Source of the DNA: Synechococcus sp. BS30m-G31
Lineage (GTDB): Bacteria > Cyanobacteriota > Cyanobacteriia > PCC-6307 > Cyanobiaceae
Reading direction: 5' to 3'
DNA length: 32,457 bases
Assembly: GCA_016777265.1 (NCBI GenBank)
Contig: JADHRU010000004.1
Coordinates: forward strand, 1 to 32,457
Shown: one piece after another, positions 9,311-19,410 of the stretch
How the letters are laid out: every line of letters starts with the position of its first letter
Numbering within the stretch: the first letter of the stretch is position 1
Position numbers and translations under genes: made by a program
Notes under the pieces: generated by a model
Databases searched by the model: none
Told to the model about the DNA's origin: nothing
Seen by the model: only the letters and a program-made list of their open reading frames with translations

Positions 9311-10453
9311 TCATCCCAAAGAGAGGAGCGCTGTGGGGCGTTCGACCTCTTGCTCCTTCATCTCTTCAATTGCAGCTTGAAGCAATTGGGAGATGTCCTC
9401 ACCCTTTGAATGCGCTGCGCTCCAGCGCATCGCTTGATTCCCGCGCTTGAGAACCGCATGGAGTGGAGTGAGGACTGATTCAAGATTGAGTTGTGCCGCC
9501 AACGGCGTGACGTCGTCGATCAGTGATTGAATCCAATCCCTGCAGAGAATGCTCTGACCGTCTTTCCAGTGGTGGAGTTCAGCATCGAGGCTGGCGTGAG
9601 CAACGGCTGCATCATTGGCATCGCTGAGTTTTGCCAGCTTGTCCGCCGAGAGGGAACTGGCAATCAGCGGGTCAAGGCGTTCACGGTTATCGCGTAAAGA
9701 CAACAATCTGAGTTCGAGAAACGCCGTCATGGCGAGGAGTTCGTCGGGGTTGGTGACGAGATCGCAAATTCGAAGCTCGACTCGATTCAAGTGATGGGGA
9801 CGGGCTGGACCATTGGGTCGGACGGACGTCCATAAGTGCCGTTCATTGCGCATGCTTCCGCAAGCCAATTGCGCTTCGACCCAATCGATGTAGTGACGAT
9901 GATCCAGAAACAGCGGCACCTGTGCGGGTGTTAGGGGAAATTGCTGCCACCGCTGGGAATGATGCCCCGTGGAACGTCCATCCAAAAATGGTGAGCTGGC
10001 ACTGAGCGCTAGCAGGAGTGCGGCTTCACAACGCACGAGCCGCACCGCTGCAAACAACCAATCAGGATCAGTAATGCCCAGGTTGATGTGAATGCTTGCG
10101 GTGACAACGCGGGTGCCATAGGTCGACTCAATTAAGTCGTGGTACGAATTCGTTGGATCAGAACGTTCAAAGCGGCTGCTGTCTCCAAGGCTGAGGGTGC
10201 TGCCTGGCAGCAAGGTGAGATCACGAGAGGCGAGCCAGGTTCTCAGCCGACGGCGCGGTCGAAGGAGAGCTTCACTTAATTGGTGGTAATCAGCGATTGG
10301 AGCTGTGATGTACTCCACATTGCGACAGTCGGGTTCGGTGACGAAATCATCGAGAACTGCCGCCACCTCACTGGCAACGCCAACGTTCTGGCCGGAGGGT
10401 AATCCTGTGAACAACTCGACTTCAAAGCCTTTGAGTAAAAGAGGTGAAGTCAT
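9311..10453 (-). CDS. gshA: Glutamate-cysteine ligase, GCS2 family (cyanobacterial type)
   Basis: MTSPLLLKGFEVELFTGLPSGQNVGVASEVA, SIHINLGI, NRVELRICDLVTNPDELLAMTAFLELR; start ATG 10453 overlaps the trpE stop (ATGA). Confidence 0.8.
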   Translation of the reverse strand: MTSPLLLKGFEVELFTGLPSGQNVGVASEVAAVLDDFVTEPDCRNVEYITAPIADYHQLSEALLRPRRRLRTWLASRDLTLLPGSTLSLGDSSRFERSDPTNSYHDLIESTYGTRVVTASIHINLGITDPDWLFAAVRLVRCEAALLLALSASSPFLDGRSTGHHSQRWQQFPLTPAQVPLFLDHRHYIDWVEAQLACGSMRNERHLWTSVRPNGPARPHHLNRVELRICDLVTNPDELLAMTAFLELRLLSLRDNRERLDPLIASSLSADKLAKLSDANDAAVAHASLDAELHHWKDGQSILCRDWIQSLIDDVTPLAAQLNLESVLTPLHAVLKRGNQAMRWSAAHSKGEDISQLLQAAIEEMKEQEVERPTALLSLG

Positions 10454-11970
10454 GATTTCGCCGGATTTAAACAAGCCAAGGCGGTGAGCATGGCGCGGGC
10501 TTTGTTGAGGGTTTCTTCGTATTCCGCCGTTGGCTTGGAATCGGCTACCACCCCCGCCCCAGCTTGAACTTTCACGCGACAGCCTCCAGTGCCATTGGGT
10601 TGCACGACCATCGTGCGGATCGTGATGGCCGTATTCAGTGCACCGGCTAAGTCAACGGAGCCGTACACGCCTGAATAGGGACCTCGAGCATCGGGTTCGA
10701 GGGCATGAATGAGTTGCATCGCCCGAATTTTTGGAGCGCCGCTGACTGTCCCTGCTGGGAAAGAGGCCATGAGGAGATCCCAAACGTCATGGTGTGGAGC
10801 AAGGCATCCTTCCACTTCACTCACGATGTGCATCACGTGGGAGTACTTCTCAATCACCATCAAGTCTTTAACGGAGACACTTCCAGGCAAGCAAACGCGT
10901 CCGAGATCATTGCGTCCGAGGTCGACGAGCATCACATGCTCGGCACGTTCTTTGGGGTCGGCCAGTAGGTCCACTTCGAGTTCTCGGTCTTCCAGCGGGG
11001 TTTGTCCGCGAGGTCGCGTCCCCGCGATTGGGCGCAAGCTGGCTTGAATCCCGTTGGCGGCGGGCTCCGCTTGCACCATGACCTCTGGGCTGGAGCCGAT
11101 GAGCTGCCACTCCCCGAAATCAAAGAACGCCATATAAGGGGAAGGATTCACCATCCGCAGGCTGCGGTAGAGCTCAAAAGGGCTCTGGGGCACCTGGGCT
11201 TCGAGTCGCTGGCTGATCACCAGCTGGAACACATCCCCGGCTGCGATGTGGCTTTTGGCGGTTCGAACAGCCGTTTCAAATTCGTCTTGGCTGCGATTGC
11301 TGGTCACATCAGGCAGATCGCGAGCATCGGCATCCCAGAGCAAGGGATCCACTGCTGGAAGTGGAGTGTTCATGCGCTCCCGCAATCGCTCGATCCGGTC
11401 CGTAGCGCTTTGCCAGGCTTCGTCCTCTGTTGACCCGCTCGTGAGATCACCGAAGGCCACTGCAGTGATTTGGCGCTTGACTTGATCGAAGATCAAAATT
11501 GCATCCATCATCATCCAGATCCCATCGGGCGGATCGGTGCTCAGCCTGGGGTGAACGGGGACGGTGGGTTCAATCCATTGGATGAGCTCGTAGCCCCACA
11601 TCCCGTAGATCTGACCAAGGGGCGGTAGCCCGGGCAAATTGACGCACTGGTATGGGTTCAGCCAAGTCCGTAAGGATTGGATTGGGTTCCCTTCAAGGCT
11701 GTCTTCGCGTCCATCTCTCCACCGCCGGCTGAGTTGGTTGCCCCTTGCCGATGCTGTCCAAAGGGGATCACAGGCGATCACACTCCATCGACCCAGGGTT
11801 TCACCCCCCTCAACGGATTCCAGCAACACTCCGGGGGGATGGTTAGCCCCGACCTTGATCCAGGTGGTGAGAGGTGTTTCCAGATCTGCTGGCCAGCTTT
11901 GGGCCAATGGAATCAGATTGGCACCGTTGGCTGCAGCCTTGCGAAAGGCGTCGCGATCAGGTCTGAACAT
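10450..11970 (-). CDS. trpE: Anthranilate synthase component I
   Basis: RPIAGTRPRGQTPLEDRELEVDLLADPKERAEHVMLVDLGRNDLGRV, FPAGTVSGAPKIRAMQLI, GPYSGVYGSVD motifs. Confidence 0.95.
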   Translation of the reverse strand: MFRPDRDAFRKAAANGANLIPLAQSWPADLETPLTTWIKVGANHPPGVLLESVEGGETLGRWSVIACDPLWTASARGNQLSRRWRDGREDSLEGNPIQSLRTWLNPYQCVNLPGLPPLGQIYGMWGYELIQWIEPTVPVHPRLSTDPPDGIWMMMDAILIFDQVKRQITAVAFGDLTSGSTEDEAWQSATDRIERLRERMNTPLPAVDPLLWDADARDLPDVTSNRSQDEFETAVRTAKSHIAAGDVFQLVISQRLEAQVPQSPFELYRSLRMVNPSPYMAFFDFGEWQLIGSSPEVMVQAEPAANGIQASLRPIAGTRPRGQTPLEDRELEVDLLADPKERAEHVMLVDLGRNDLGRVCLPGSVSVKDLMVIEKYSHVMHIVSEVEGCLAPHHDVWDLLMASFPAGTVSGAPKIRAMQLIHALEPDARGPYSGVYGSVDLAGALNTAITIRTMVVQPNGTGGCRVKVQAGAGVVADSKPTAEYEETLNKARAMLTALACLNPAKS

Positions 11971-12028
11971 GCGTGCATCATTACAGCCCTCTCCCAGGAG
12001 TCAGAGCCCCTGGGAAGCGCTGCACCGC

Positions 12029-12460
12029 TTAAGCGTCGTAGGTGTTACGACCGCTGAATTTGATCGTGGATGGGTTGGTGTTCTGACCAATCCGACGGGG
12101 ATTGTGGCCGACCATGGGACGCCCTTCGTTCACCTTTTCAGAAAACACACCATCTTTGGGGTGTAGGAATTCGGTGTCGCCGCCTGGGAAAATGCGGTAA
12201 ATCTTGAAGTCCTCGATCCGAGGCTTGAACTTGGTACGCAATTGGGTGCCAAGCGCCAAGCATTGCTCTTTGCGAGAGAAATACATCAGGTTTTCGCCCG
12301 AGTTCATCATCGCTGCACCACCCGTGGGTAGTTCGAAGGCCTGATCAGAATTGCTGGTCCATGTGATCGCGTACTTCTCTTCTGTTTCCGCAGAGTTGAG
12401 CAAACCGCCGGTGCTAGCGATGTGCTTTGGAAGCTGACCATTCAACGCCGATGATGTCAT
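12029..12460 (-). CDS. psaD: Photosystem I reaction center subunit II
   Basis: [88 protein letters not shown]. Confidence 0.97.
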   Translation of the reverse strand: MTSSALNGQLPKHIASTGGLLNSAETEEKYAITWTSNSDQAFELPTGGAAMMNSGENLMYFSRKEQCLALGTQLRTKFKPRIEDFKIYRIFPGGDTEFLHPKDGVFSEKVNEGRPMVGHNPRRIGQNTNPSTIKFSGRNTYDA

Positions 12461-12573
12461 GGTTGGAGAAATCCAGACAGGCTGATAGTCCTGAAAAGTA
12501 GCACCGCGATCAGACCGTCAATAGCTGGCCGATAGCAAGCTTCACACCCTTGAACAAACGCCATGAGTGGGGA

Positions 12574-13989
12574 TCAATCGGCGTCGTTGTGGACGGGAAA
12601 AAAGACGGTGAGGTCTCGGTCTCGACGGGGTTGATACCGACCTCCCAGGCTGGCCATCATTTGACGGGTGGCGTCTTGACTGAGTTGAAGGCTTCCCGTT
12701 GTTGGATCCCAACTCAACACGGTGCCCAGCTCCTCCCTCGCCGGAGAGGCATTGGCTGAGCTCGTGGCGCTGCCTGGCAGAACAACATGCAGTTGAAGCT
12801 TGACGCGAGCTCCAGCAGCTTGAAGGCCAAGTTGTAATTCGCTTCCTCCAGGAAGGCCGCGGCTGCTCCGATCAATCAATCCACCCAACATCGCTTCCAA
12901 GCGGTGGGAGTCACTCATCACTGTGGGTAAGCCGCGATCCAGATCCAGGCTCAGGCTGATCTCGCGTCGCTTGAGTTGCTCTCTCCATCCCGGCGCCAAG
13001 CTGCGAAGGATCGATTCCAGATCGGTGCGGGCCAGGTTGGCTTCGGTGGGCTGACGTTGGAGTTCCGCAGCGTGGAAAATCAATCCAAATCGATCGATTT
13101 GTTCGCTGCATTCCACATCAATTTGTTGGAGGCGTTTCATCACCAGGTCTGGGAGATCCTTTCGACGGACCAATGAGCGGATCAGTGTGCGGATCGTGGC
13201 CAGTGGCGTTCGTACCTCATGGGTCAGCGCTTCCAGCAAGTTGAGGTCGTCTGAAGCGTTCCCTGGTTTTGTTTCTGGGGAGACAACCGGTTGCAGCATC
13301 AGCGCAGGCGCAGACACGGTGAGCCGTTCGGCGATGCTGGGCCAAAATCGCTCTTTGAATTGTTCATCGCTGTGGAGTGGCCCCAGGGCTTCCAGGGCGG
13401 CATGAAGCTGCTCCGCATCGTTTGGAGATTGCTCTTTTAGGCGTCGTCCGACCAGGGACAAGACATCCCCCAAGCTTGTGGGGTCGCAGCGCATCAGCAA
13501 TTGACGTTGCTGCGGTTTCCCATACAGAGCCAACGCCACCTGCAAACTGGGTGTAATCACCAACAACACAGGGTCTTGGCCATCGTTGTGGCGCAAGGCA
13601 AGGCGTTGGTAGTTGAAAAGCCCCTCGCTTTTGGCTTCCATGCTCCCTTTGATGTGGAGTCCAAGGCGAGCCGGTAGTGCGGCCACCCCGCGTCTGAGTT
13701 GATCGAGATGTTCAGGAGCCCAAACCCATCCCTGTAGATGCTGAAGGAGCTGGGGTTCATGCAGTGCTGGAAGGGGGGCAGCGAGCCAGATGCCTTTGGT
13801 GACCTTGAGGCGAATGAGTTCCTGTTGGAGGGTGTCCAAGGCAGCCCACCACAAACGACGAACGCCGATTTCGTCGCACTGTCCCGGGTGCATGCCTTCG
13901 GCAAGTCGCTCCCGCAGGTCGGTGAAGGTGGGTGAGTTCAACGGAGGCCAGTGAAAGAGCGGCGGCTTTGGCGCACCACCGACAGGCAC
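12574..13989 (-). CDS. Histidine-kinase-like protein with degenerate C-terminal ATPase region
   Basis: H-box LLEALTHEVRTPLATIRTLIRSLV; N-box position RLEAMLGGLIDRSSRG lacks Asn and there is no DxGxG. GTG start overlaps the rodA 3' end. Confidence 0.75.
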   Translation of the reverse strand: MPVGGAPKPPLFHWPPLNSPTFTDLRERLAEGMHPGQCDEIGVRRLWWAALDTLQQELIRLKVTKGIWLAAPLPALHEPQLLQHLQGWVWAPEHLDQLRRGVAALPARLGLHIKGSMEAKSEGLFNYQRLALRHNDGQDPVLLVITPSLQVALALYGKPQQRQLLMRCDPTSLGDVLSLVGRRLKEQSPNDAEQLHAALEALGPLHSDEQFKERFWPSIAERLTVSAPALMLQPVVSPETKPGNASDDLNLLEALTHEVRTPLATIRTLIRSLVRRKDLPDLVMKRLQQIDVECSEQIDRFGLIFHAAELQRQPTEANLARTDLESILRSLAPGWREQLKRREISLSLDLDRGLPTVMSDSHRLEAMLGGLIDRSSRGLPGGSELQLGLQAAGARVKLQLHVVLPGSATSSANASPAREELGTVLSWDPTTGSLQLSQDATRQMMASLGGRYQPRRDRDLTVFFPVHNDAD

Positions 13990-15176
13990 AATCCCAGAGA
14001 AATGAAATTCACGACCATTGCTGAGCGCCCATAGCTCAGGAATGGCAAGGGGATCCCGGTCACAGGACCCAGACCGATGGTCATGAAGATGTTCACGACC
14101 ACTTGGAACATCAGCATCGTTCCGATGCCAATCACCACGAGAGATTCGAAATCACTGCGGGCATGTCTGGCGACTTGAAGCAGGCGTGCCATCAATAAAG
14201 CGAAGCCAAGAACAACGAGAAGGCATCCGATAAAGCCGGTTTCTTCTCCAAGAGCACTAAAAATGAAATCGGTGTGTTGTTCAGGTATGAATCTCAGTTT
14301 TGTGAGTTGACCCTGCAAAAGTCCTGCCCCGAACAGACCTCCAGATCCAATCCCAACGGTGCTTTGCAGGAGGTGGTATCCACCACCCAAGGGATCTTGG
14401 CTTGGATCAAGGAACAGCACGAGCCTGTCGCGTTGATAGTCCTTTAATCCGTGCATCCAGAGCCATGGCGTCACGATGGCCATGGATCCATGGATCGCCA
14501 TCGTGATGGTGGCAGCGACGCGTTTCCAGGGCAACGATCGATAGGCCAGCAGTGCCATCAACGGAATCCATAGGACCATCGCCCAGGGGAAAATGCCCGC
14601 CAAAAGTGCTGTAACGAGCGGGGACAAGAGCAAAACCACCCACTCAATTGGCATCCCAGACCAATAGAGCATCGTCAGCATCAGTGCTCCGAAAACAAGG
14701 GAGGTGCCGAGATCGGGCTGGATGAAGACCAGTAGCCACGGAATCGAGATCACCCCAAGCGGGCGTAAGACATCAACCGGTCGCTCCACTGGATACCTCG
14801 AGAGCACAGCAGCGAGCAACAGAATCGCCGCAATTTTGGCGAATTCCGAAGGTTGAACATGTAGTCCTCCAATGCTGATCCAGCGTTGGGCGCCAAGAGC
14901 GGTTGTGCCAATGAGGCGTACAGCAACAAGGCTGGCCACGGTGAGTCCGAAGACTGGAATGAGAAATGGTTTGAGGCGTTGCAGCGGTAGCCGTTCCAGG
15001 ATCAGGGCAACGCCAACGCCAACGGCCGCCGTAATCCAGTGGTGGTACCAGTCTGCGTAGTCCGCTTGGCGCTGGGTGCTTGCAATCAGAAGACCAGCGA
15101 TGGCGACCATGCTGATCGGTAACCCCCAGAGAATCCATTCCGGGTGAGGTTTATGGCGGTGCTTCCTGGCGAACAT
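13938..15176 (-). CDS. rodA: Rod shape-determining / SEDS protein
   Basis: LQPSEFAKIAAILLLA, FIQPDLGTSLVFG, KDYQRDRLVLFLDPSQDPLGGGYHLLQSTVGIGSGGLFGAGLLQGQLTKLRFIPEQHTDFIFSALGEE, LPFLSYGRSAM. Confidence 0.94.
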   Translation of the reverse strand: MFARKHRHKPHPEWILWGLPISMVAIAGLLIASTQRQADYADWYHHWITAAVGVGVALILERLPLQRLKPFLIPVFGLTVASLVAVRLIGTTALGAQRWISIGGLHVQPSEFAKIAAILLLAAVLSRYPVERPVDVLRPLGVISIPWLLVFIQPDLGTSLVFGALMLTMLYWSGMPIEWVVLLLSPLVTALLAGIFPWAMVLWIPLMALLAYRSLPWKRVAATITMAIHGSMAIVTPWLWMHGLKDYQRDRLVLFLDPSQDPLGGGYHLLQSTVGIGSGGLFGAGLLQGQLTKLRFIPEQHTDFIFSALGEETGFIGCLLVVLGFALLMARLLQVARHARSDFESLVVIGIGTMLMFQVVVNIFMTIGLGPVTGIPLPFLSYGRSAMVVNFISLGLCLSVVRQSRRSFTGLR

Positions 15177-15178
15177 GC

Positions 15179-16261
15179 TCAGGCCGTTGTAGCGACCTGT
15201 TGCTGAACCCGTTCGGCAAGAGCAGAAAATTCCTTAGCACTCACAGAGCTGTTGCGGCTGATCACAATTGGGCTGCCGCTGTCACCGCCTTCCTGGACTG
15301 GCATCTCCATCGGGACTTGGGCCAATAACGGCACGTCATAGTCGTCGGCAAGACGACGGCCGCCGCCGCTCCCAAATAGGGCATATCGGCGATCGGGCAT
15401 GTCGGGGGGAATGAATGCGCTCATGTTTTCAACAACACCAAGAATTGGGATCCCCAGTTGTCGAAACATCGCTAAGCCTCGGCGGGCATCTTGTAACGAC
15501 ACCAGTTGAGGCGTCGTCACAATGATGACGCCTGCCATCGGGACCGCTTGAGCTAGGGAGAGTTGCGCGTCACCCGTGCCTGGAGGAAGGTCCACAACCA
15601 AAACATCCCGTTCACCCCATTCCGTCTGATACAGAAACTGGCGGATGATGCCATTCAGCATGGGACCCCGCCAAATAACGGGCTGATGTTCATCGATGAG
15701 GAGCCCCATAGACACCATGGCGATGCCACAACTCTCAATCGGCTTAATCCTTTGGGTGTCTCCGCTGCCGATGACTTCAGGTGTTTGGTTGGCGACCCCC
15801 AGCATGGTGGGAGCGTTGGGGCCGTAGATATCTGCATCCAAAAGCCCAACTTTCAATCCTTGTTGGGATAAGGCGCAGGCGAGATTGACGGCCACAGTGC
15901 TTTTGCCAACGCCCCCTTTGCCGCTACTGACTGCGATGACCTGACGAACGCCTGGGATGGATTGGCGCTCAGCTGGTTGACCGTGGCCCGCTTGGCCGAT
16001 GCTGCCTTGGCTGGGGGCGGGCGCTTGACCTACTTCAATTTGGACGTCGTTGATCCCGTCAAGGCCCATCAAGAGTGCGCGAGCTTCCGAGGCAATGCGT
16101 TCACGCTGACTCTGGGCGAATCCAGGAAGGTTGAGCCGAAAGACTGCCCTTGGAGGAGATATACGGACCTGATCAATCCAGCCAAGTTCCAGTGTCGTTC
16201 TGCCGCTTCCAGAATCTTTGATCTGTTCGAGAGCCTTGGTCGCCTGCTCGGCCGATGTCAT
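15179..16261 (-). CDS. mrp: Mrp/ApbC/NBP35-family Fe-S carrier P-loop ATPase
   Basis: VIAVSSGKGGVGKSTVAVNLACAL, LLDADIYGPNAPTMLG, VVDLPPGTGDAQLSLAQ. Confidence 0.94.
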   Translation of the reverse strand: MTSAEQATKALEQIKDSGSGRTTLELGWIDQVRISPPRAVFRLNLPGFAQSQRERIASEARALLMGLDGINDVQIEVGQAPAPSQGSIGQAGHGQPAERQSIPGVRQVIAVSSGKGGVGKSTVAVNLACALSQQGLKVGLLDADIYGPNAPTMLGVANQTPEVIGSGDTQRIKPIESCGIAMVSMGLLIDEHQPVIWRGPMLNGIIRQFLYQTEWGERDVLVVDLPPGTGDAQLSLAQAVPMAGVIIVTTPQLVSLQDARRGLAMFRQLGIPILGVVENMSAFIPPDMPDRRYALFGSGGGRRLADDYDVPLLAQVPMEMPVQEGGDSGSPIVISRNSSVSAKEFSALAERVQQQVATTA

Positions 16262-16377
16262 CTGTTGCTCTGATCAGGGTCAAATTCTAGGGGGGTTCCC
16301 ATGACAGACCCTCACGGTGTCTTGTCGGGGTCTGGTCTGACCTGTTTAAGTTTTTTCACTGGTTTCATTTTTAAGGA

Positions 16378-17466
16378 ATGGTCCGCTCTCTGATTCGCCG
16401 CGTTCTCGGACGCCAGGAGACCGATCAATCCACGCCCCAGTTGGAACTGCCACCCACAGATTCGCGGGATCGGGCCCGTTCGATGGTGATGGGATTGCAG
16501 GATGAAATCTGTGCAGGTCTTGAGGCCCTGGATGGAGAGGGTCGATTCCAAGAAGAAAGCTGGGTTCGTCCTGAGGGGGGCGGTGGCCGTTCACGTGTGA
16601 TGCGCGAAGGGCGGGTGTTTGAGCAGGGGGGTGTGAATTTCTCTGAGGTCCAGGGGAATGAATTGCCACCTTCAATCCTGAAACAACGGCCAGAAGCCAA
16701 GGGACATCACTGGTTTGCAACCGGTACGTCGATGGTGCTGCATCCCCGTAATCCCTATATCCCGACGGTGCACCTCAATTACCGATACTTCGAGGCGGGT
16801 CCGGTTTGGTGGTTTGGAGGCGGAGCGGATCTCACGCCGTATTACCCCTTCCTCGACGATGCCCGTCACTTCCATCGCACCCATCAACAGGCCTGTAATT
16901 CAGTGCATCCCAACCTGCACAAGGTGTTTAAGCCCTGGTGTGATGAATACTTTTACTTAAAACATCGAGGTGAAACTCGCGGTGTTGGTGGAATTTTTTA
17001 CGACTACCAGGATTCGAGGGGAACGATCTACAAAGGGCAGGATCCGTCAGGGGCAGCAGCCAAGGTTTCATCGGAACTTGGTGCAACTCCGCTGGGTTGG
17101 GAACAACTGTTCAGCCTGGGCCAGGCCAATGGCAGAGCTTTTTTGCCGTCCTACGCACCAATTGTCGAAAAGCGCCATGCGACGGCCTATTGCGATCGCG
17201 AACGGGATTTTCAGCTCTATCGCCGTGGCCGCTATGTGGAGTTCAACCTGGTGTGGGATCGCGGCACGATTTTTGGACTCCAAACCAACGGTCGTACTGA
17301 ATCGATCCTGATGTCGTTGCCGCCACTGGTGCGTTGGGAGTATGGATACACCGCTGAGGCGGGCTCTCGCGAAGCCCTCCTAACGGACTTGTTCACCACT
17401 CCTCAAGATTGGTTGGGCGATCCATCGCTTGAGGATCGTTGCCGGCCTCACCAGGCGATCAACTAA
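16378..17466 (+). CDS. hemF: Oxygen-dependent coproporphyrinogen III oxidase
   Basis: [93 protein letters not shown]. Confidence 0.97.
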   Translation: MVRSLIRRVLGRQETDQSTPQLELPPTDSRDRARSMVMGLQDEICAGLEALDGEGRFQEESWVRPEGGGGRSRVMREGRVFEQGGVNFSEVQGNELPPSILKQRPEAKGHHWFATGTSMVLHPRNPYIPTVHLNYRYFEAGPVWWFGGGADLTPYYPFLDDARHFHRTHQQACNSVHPNLHKVFKPWCDEYFYLKHRGETRGVGGIFYDYQDSRGTIYKGQDPSGAAAKVSSELGATPLGWEQLFSLGQANGRAFLPSYAPIVEKRHATAYCDRERDFQLYRRGRYVEFNLVWDRGTIFGLQTNGRTESILMSLPPLVRWEYGYTAEAGSREALLTDLFTTPQDWLGDPSLEDRCRPHQAIN

Positions 17467-18289
17467 CCCCCTTCACAAGAGCGTTAACGACCCGTAACCC
17501 CAGGCATTCAACCGTCTGGGCTCGTGTGGCTGGATCGCGCAGTTTTTGCTCCAAAGGGGGTTCGAGCATTCCAATTTCAAGAATGCCGATCCCCCGCCGA
17601 GGACCCCCGAGGCCGCCGCGAAATAATTTTGGGAAGCGTCCAAATGACTGGGCGATGGACTCATCGAGCTGGTTCAGTGGGCGATTAATGGCGGGGATGA
17701 GTCCAGAACCGAAGCCATAGGGGCTGTAAGCGTCGAAGTGAATTTCGAGGATGTAGTGCCCCTTGCTGGAGCGAACGCGAGCTTGCGACCAATTCGTTCT
17801 TGGGTCGTTGTCATCTCGGATGGTGAGCAAGGGTGGGACATACGACGTGATGTTCAGACCTCGCTTCTGCCCGAGGCGCACCACGGCGCTTTGCACTTGC
17901 AGATTCCAGTAGAGCTCGTCACGCATGGCGCCGTCCATCGGCGGCTGTTTGCGGACGTCTACGGCATAGCCGGGCGTTCCAGCACTACCCAGGTTTTGAG
18001 AGTCGGCATGGCCTGCCATCACCACGATCGGGATGGTTGATGGAACTGCGCCTTGGCCGACCCACCGTCCGGACTCTTTGGTGCGGCGGCCCAGCAAGGG
18101 ATCCGGGTTCGCTGCTGGCGGGCAGTGTTTGAGATCGGATCCAAGGCTTTGTGGGGTTACAGGCTTCGCCACGGGAAGCCAATCTTGTTGGCTGTATGCC
18201 TGATGACAGACCATCCCCGTGAAGGTCAGTACGCCGATGGACAGCGGAACAGTGATGGGTGTGCGACGCATCCAGTTCGGGAAAGGCAT
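17459..18289 (-). CDS. Secreted Amidase_3-like N-acetylmuramoyl-L-alanine amidase homolog
   Basis: N-terminal hydrophobic segment; [54 protein letters not shown] match the spacing of Amidase_3 motifs. Confidence 0.6.
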   Translation of the reverse strand: MPFPNWMRRTPITVPLSIGVLTFTGMVCHQAYSQQDWLPVAKPVTPQSLGSDLKHCPPAANPDPLLGRRTKESGRWVGQGAVPSTIPIVVMAGHADSQNLGSAGTPGYAVDVRKQPPMDGAMRDELYWNLQVQSAVVRLGQKRGLNITSYVPPLLTIRDDNDPRTNWSQARVRSSKGHYILEIHFDAYSPYGFGSGLIPAINRPLNQLDESIAQSFGRFPKLFRGGLGGPRRGIGILEIGMLEPPLEQKLRDPATRAQTVECLGLRVVNALVKGVS

Positions 18290-18292
18290 GGT

Positions 18293-18850
18293 TCAGATGG
18301 GTGATGTCAGCAGGGAACCATCGCTGGCAAGTTGGAGCGATTCGGCAAGCTCGAGTTCGATTGCAATTAATTCATCGCGGTGGGCTCGCAGCCTCAAGGC
18401 GCTTCCTCCTCGGGCTGGTGCATCCAGCAGACGTAGCTCCAAGGTTTCGGTGCGAGCGGCGCGGCTGCTGTAGATCACGCCTGCGAGGGGGCCCAGCCCT
18501 ATGAGCGGTAGCAGAGACCACCAGGCCAGTTGTGGCGCTAGGTGCTGCAGAACTAATCCGAAGCAAGCTGAGCCGATGCTGCCAAGGACGGATAGCAAGA
18601 CTGCGAGGGGTTGGCTTGACGCCACTTGTCCTTGAAAGCGCAGAACCTGTCGCTCTGCGTCGCCTCCGTCGCGGTTCCAGCCACGTTGTTCCAGCCAGCT
18701 GCTGATTCCTTCCAGTACGGCCAGTGGAGCTTGCGGTGAGGTGATGTCCACCACAGTTGTGCGGTCCTTGCTGGCAGCACGCAAGAAAAACACCAGACCA
18801 ATGGCCAGGAGGATCGTGAGCAGCAGGATGGACTGGAAGCCCAGCGGCAT
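18293..18850 (-). CDS. Conserved membrane protein, probable cofactor assembly of complex C subunit B (CCB) family
   Basis: 185 aa with N-terminal TM, paired TM segments, basic RGWNRDGGDAERQVLRFQGQV region; recalled similarity only. Confidence 0.5.
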   Translation of the reverse strand: MPLGFQSILLLTILLAIGLVFFLRAASKDRTTVVDITSPQAPLAVLEGISSWLEQRGWNRDGGDAERQVLRFQGQVASSQPLAVLLSVLGSIGSACFGLVLQHLAPQLAWWSLLPLIGLGPLAGVIYSSRAARTETLELRLLDAPARGGSALRLRAHRDELIAIELELAESLQLASDGSLLTSPI

Positions 18851-18912
18851 GGATCCCCCTTAATCAATGGGTCCTTTCTAAGAGGCAGCGTTTCGAAGGG
18901 GCGTGTTTCGAT

Positions 18913-19308
18913 TCAGTTCAGCGCGAATCGATGGGACGTCAGCCATGTCCGCCATGGAGCCATCAGACGTTCTGCTTCGCAGCGGGCTTCGTCTTGCAAG
19001 TGCAACATCCGGCGTGGGCGCCCCCTGGATGGACAGCGTTGGGTGTAACTGCTGATCGATCCTTGTTGCTCTAGGAAGTCCAAAGCCTGTTGAAGCACAG
19101 TCTCAGACAGCCGTAATTGGGGTTCGGCTTGGATCAGCTTCTGGAGGAGGCAGGACGGGTAACTGTCGTCCTTTAAAAGGCATTCCAAAATCCAACACAC
19201 CGCGAGCTCCAAGTCGAGGAACTGTGGTGGTGGCTGATGAAAATACTGTTCGATGTCTGCGAGGCAGGTGCGTGATGGCTTGCGACGAGAGAACACGACG
19301 AGGAGCAC
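18913..19308 (-). CDS. Small PadR-like winged-helix protein candidate
   Basis: LSETVLQQALDFLEQQGSISSYTQRCPSRGRPRRMLHLQDEARCEAERL resembles the wHTH plus GRPR wing of PadR-type regulators. Confidence 0.45.
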   Translation of the reverse strand: MLLVVFSRRKPSRTCLADIEQYFHQPPPQFLDLELAVCWILECLLKDDSYPSCLLQKLIQAEPQLRLSETVLQQALDFLEQQGSISSYTQRCPSRGRPRRMLHLQDEARCEAERLMAPWRTWLTSHRFALN

Positions 19309-19410
19309 ACTTCTCCCATCAAAGTCGATCTCATTTTGAGTTTCAAGAGGGATTGCGTTGGATTTTCGGGTCTCGGCCGGCGAGACTGGGCTGATTCATC
19401 TGTTGGGTCT

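Noticed and set aside
11993-12014. Hairpin TCCCAGG...CCTGGGA between psaD and trpE, considered as a trp attenuator
   Set aside because: No T-tract on the transcribed strand and no Trp-rich leader peptide seen; too weak to call.
10705-12166. Plus-strand ORFs opposite trpE (10705..10968, 10709..11047, 11002..11433, 11639..12166)
   Set aside because: Antisense shadows of trpE/psaD without recognisable domains.
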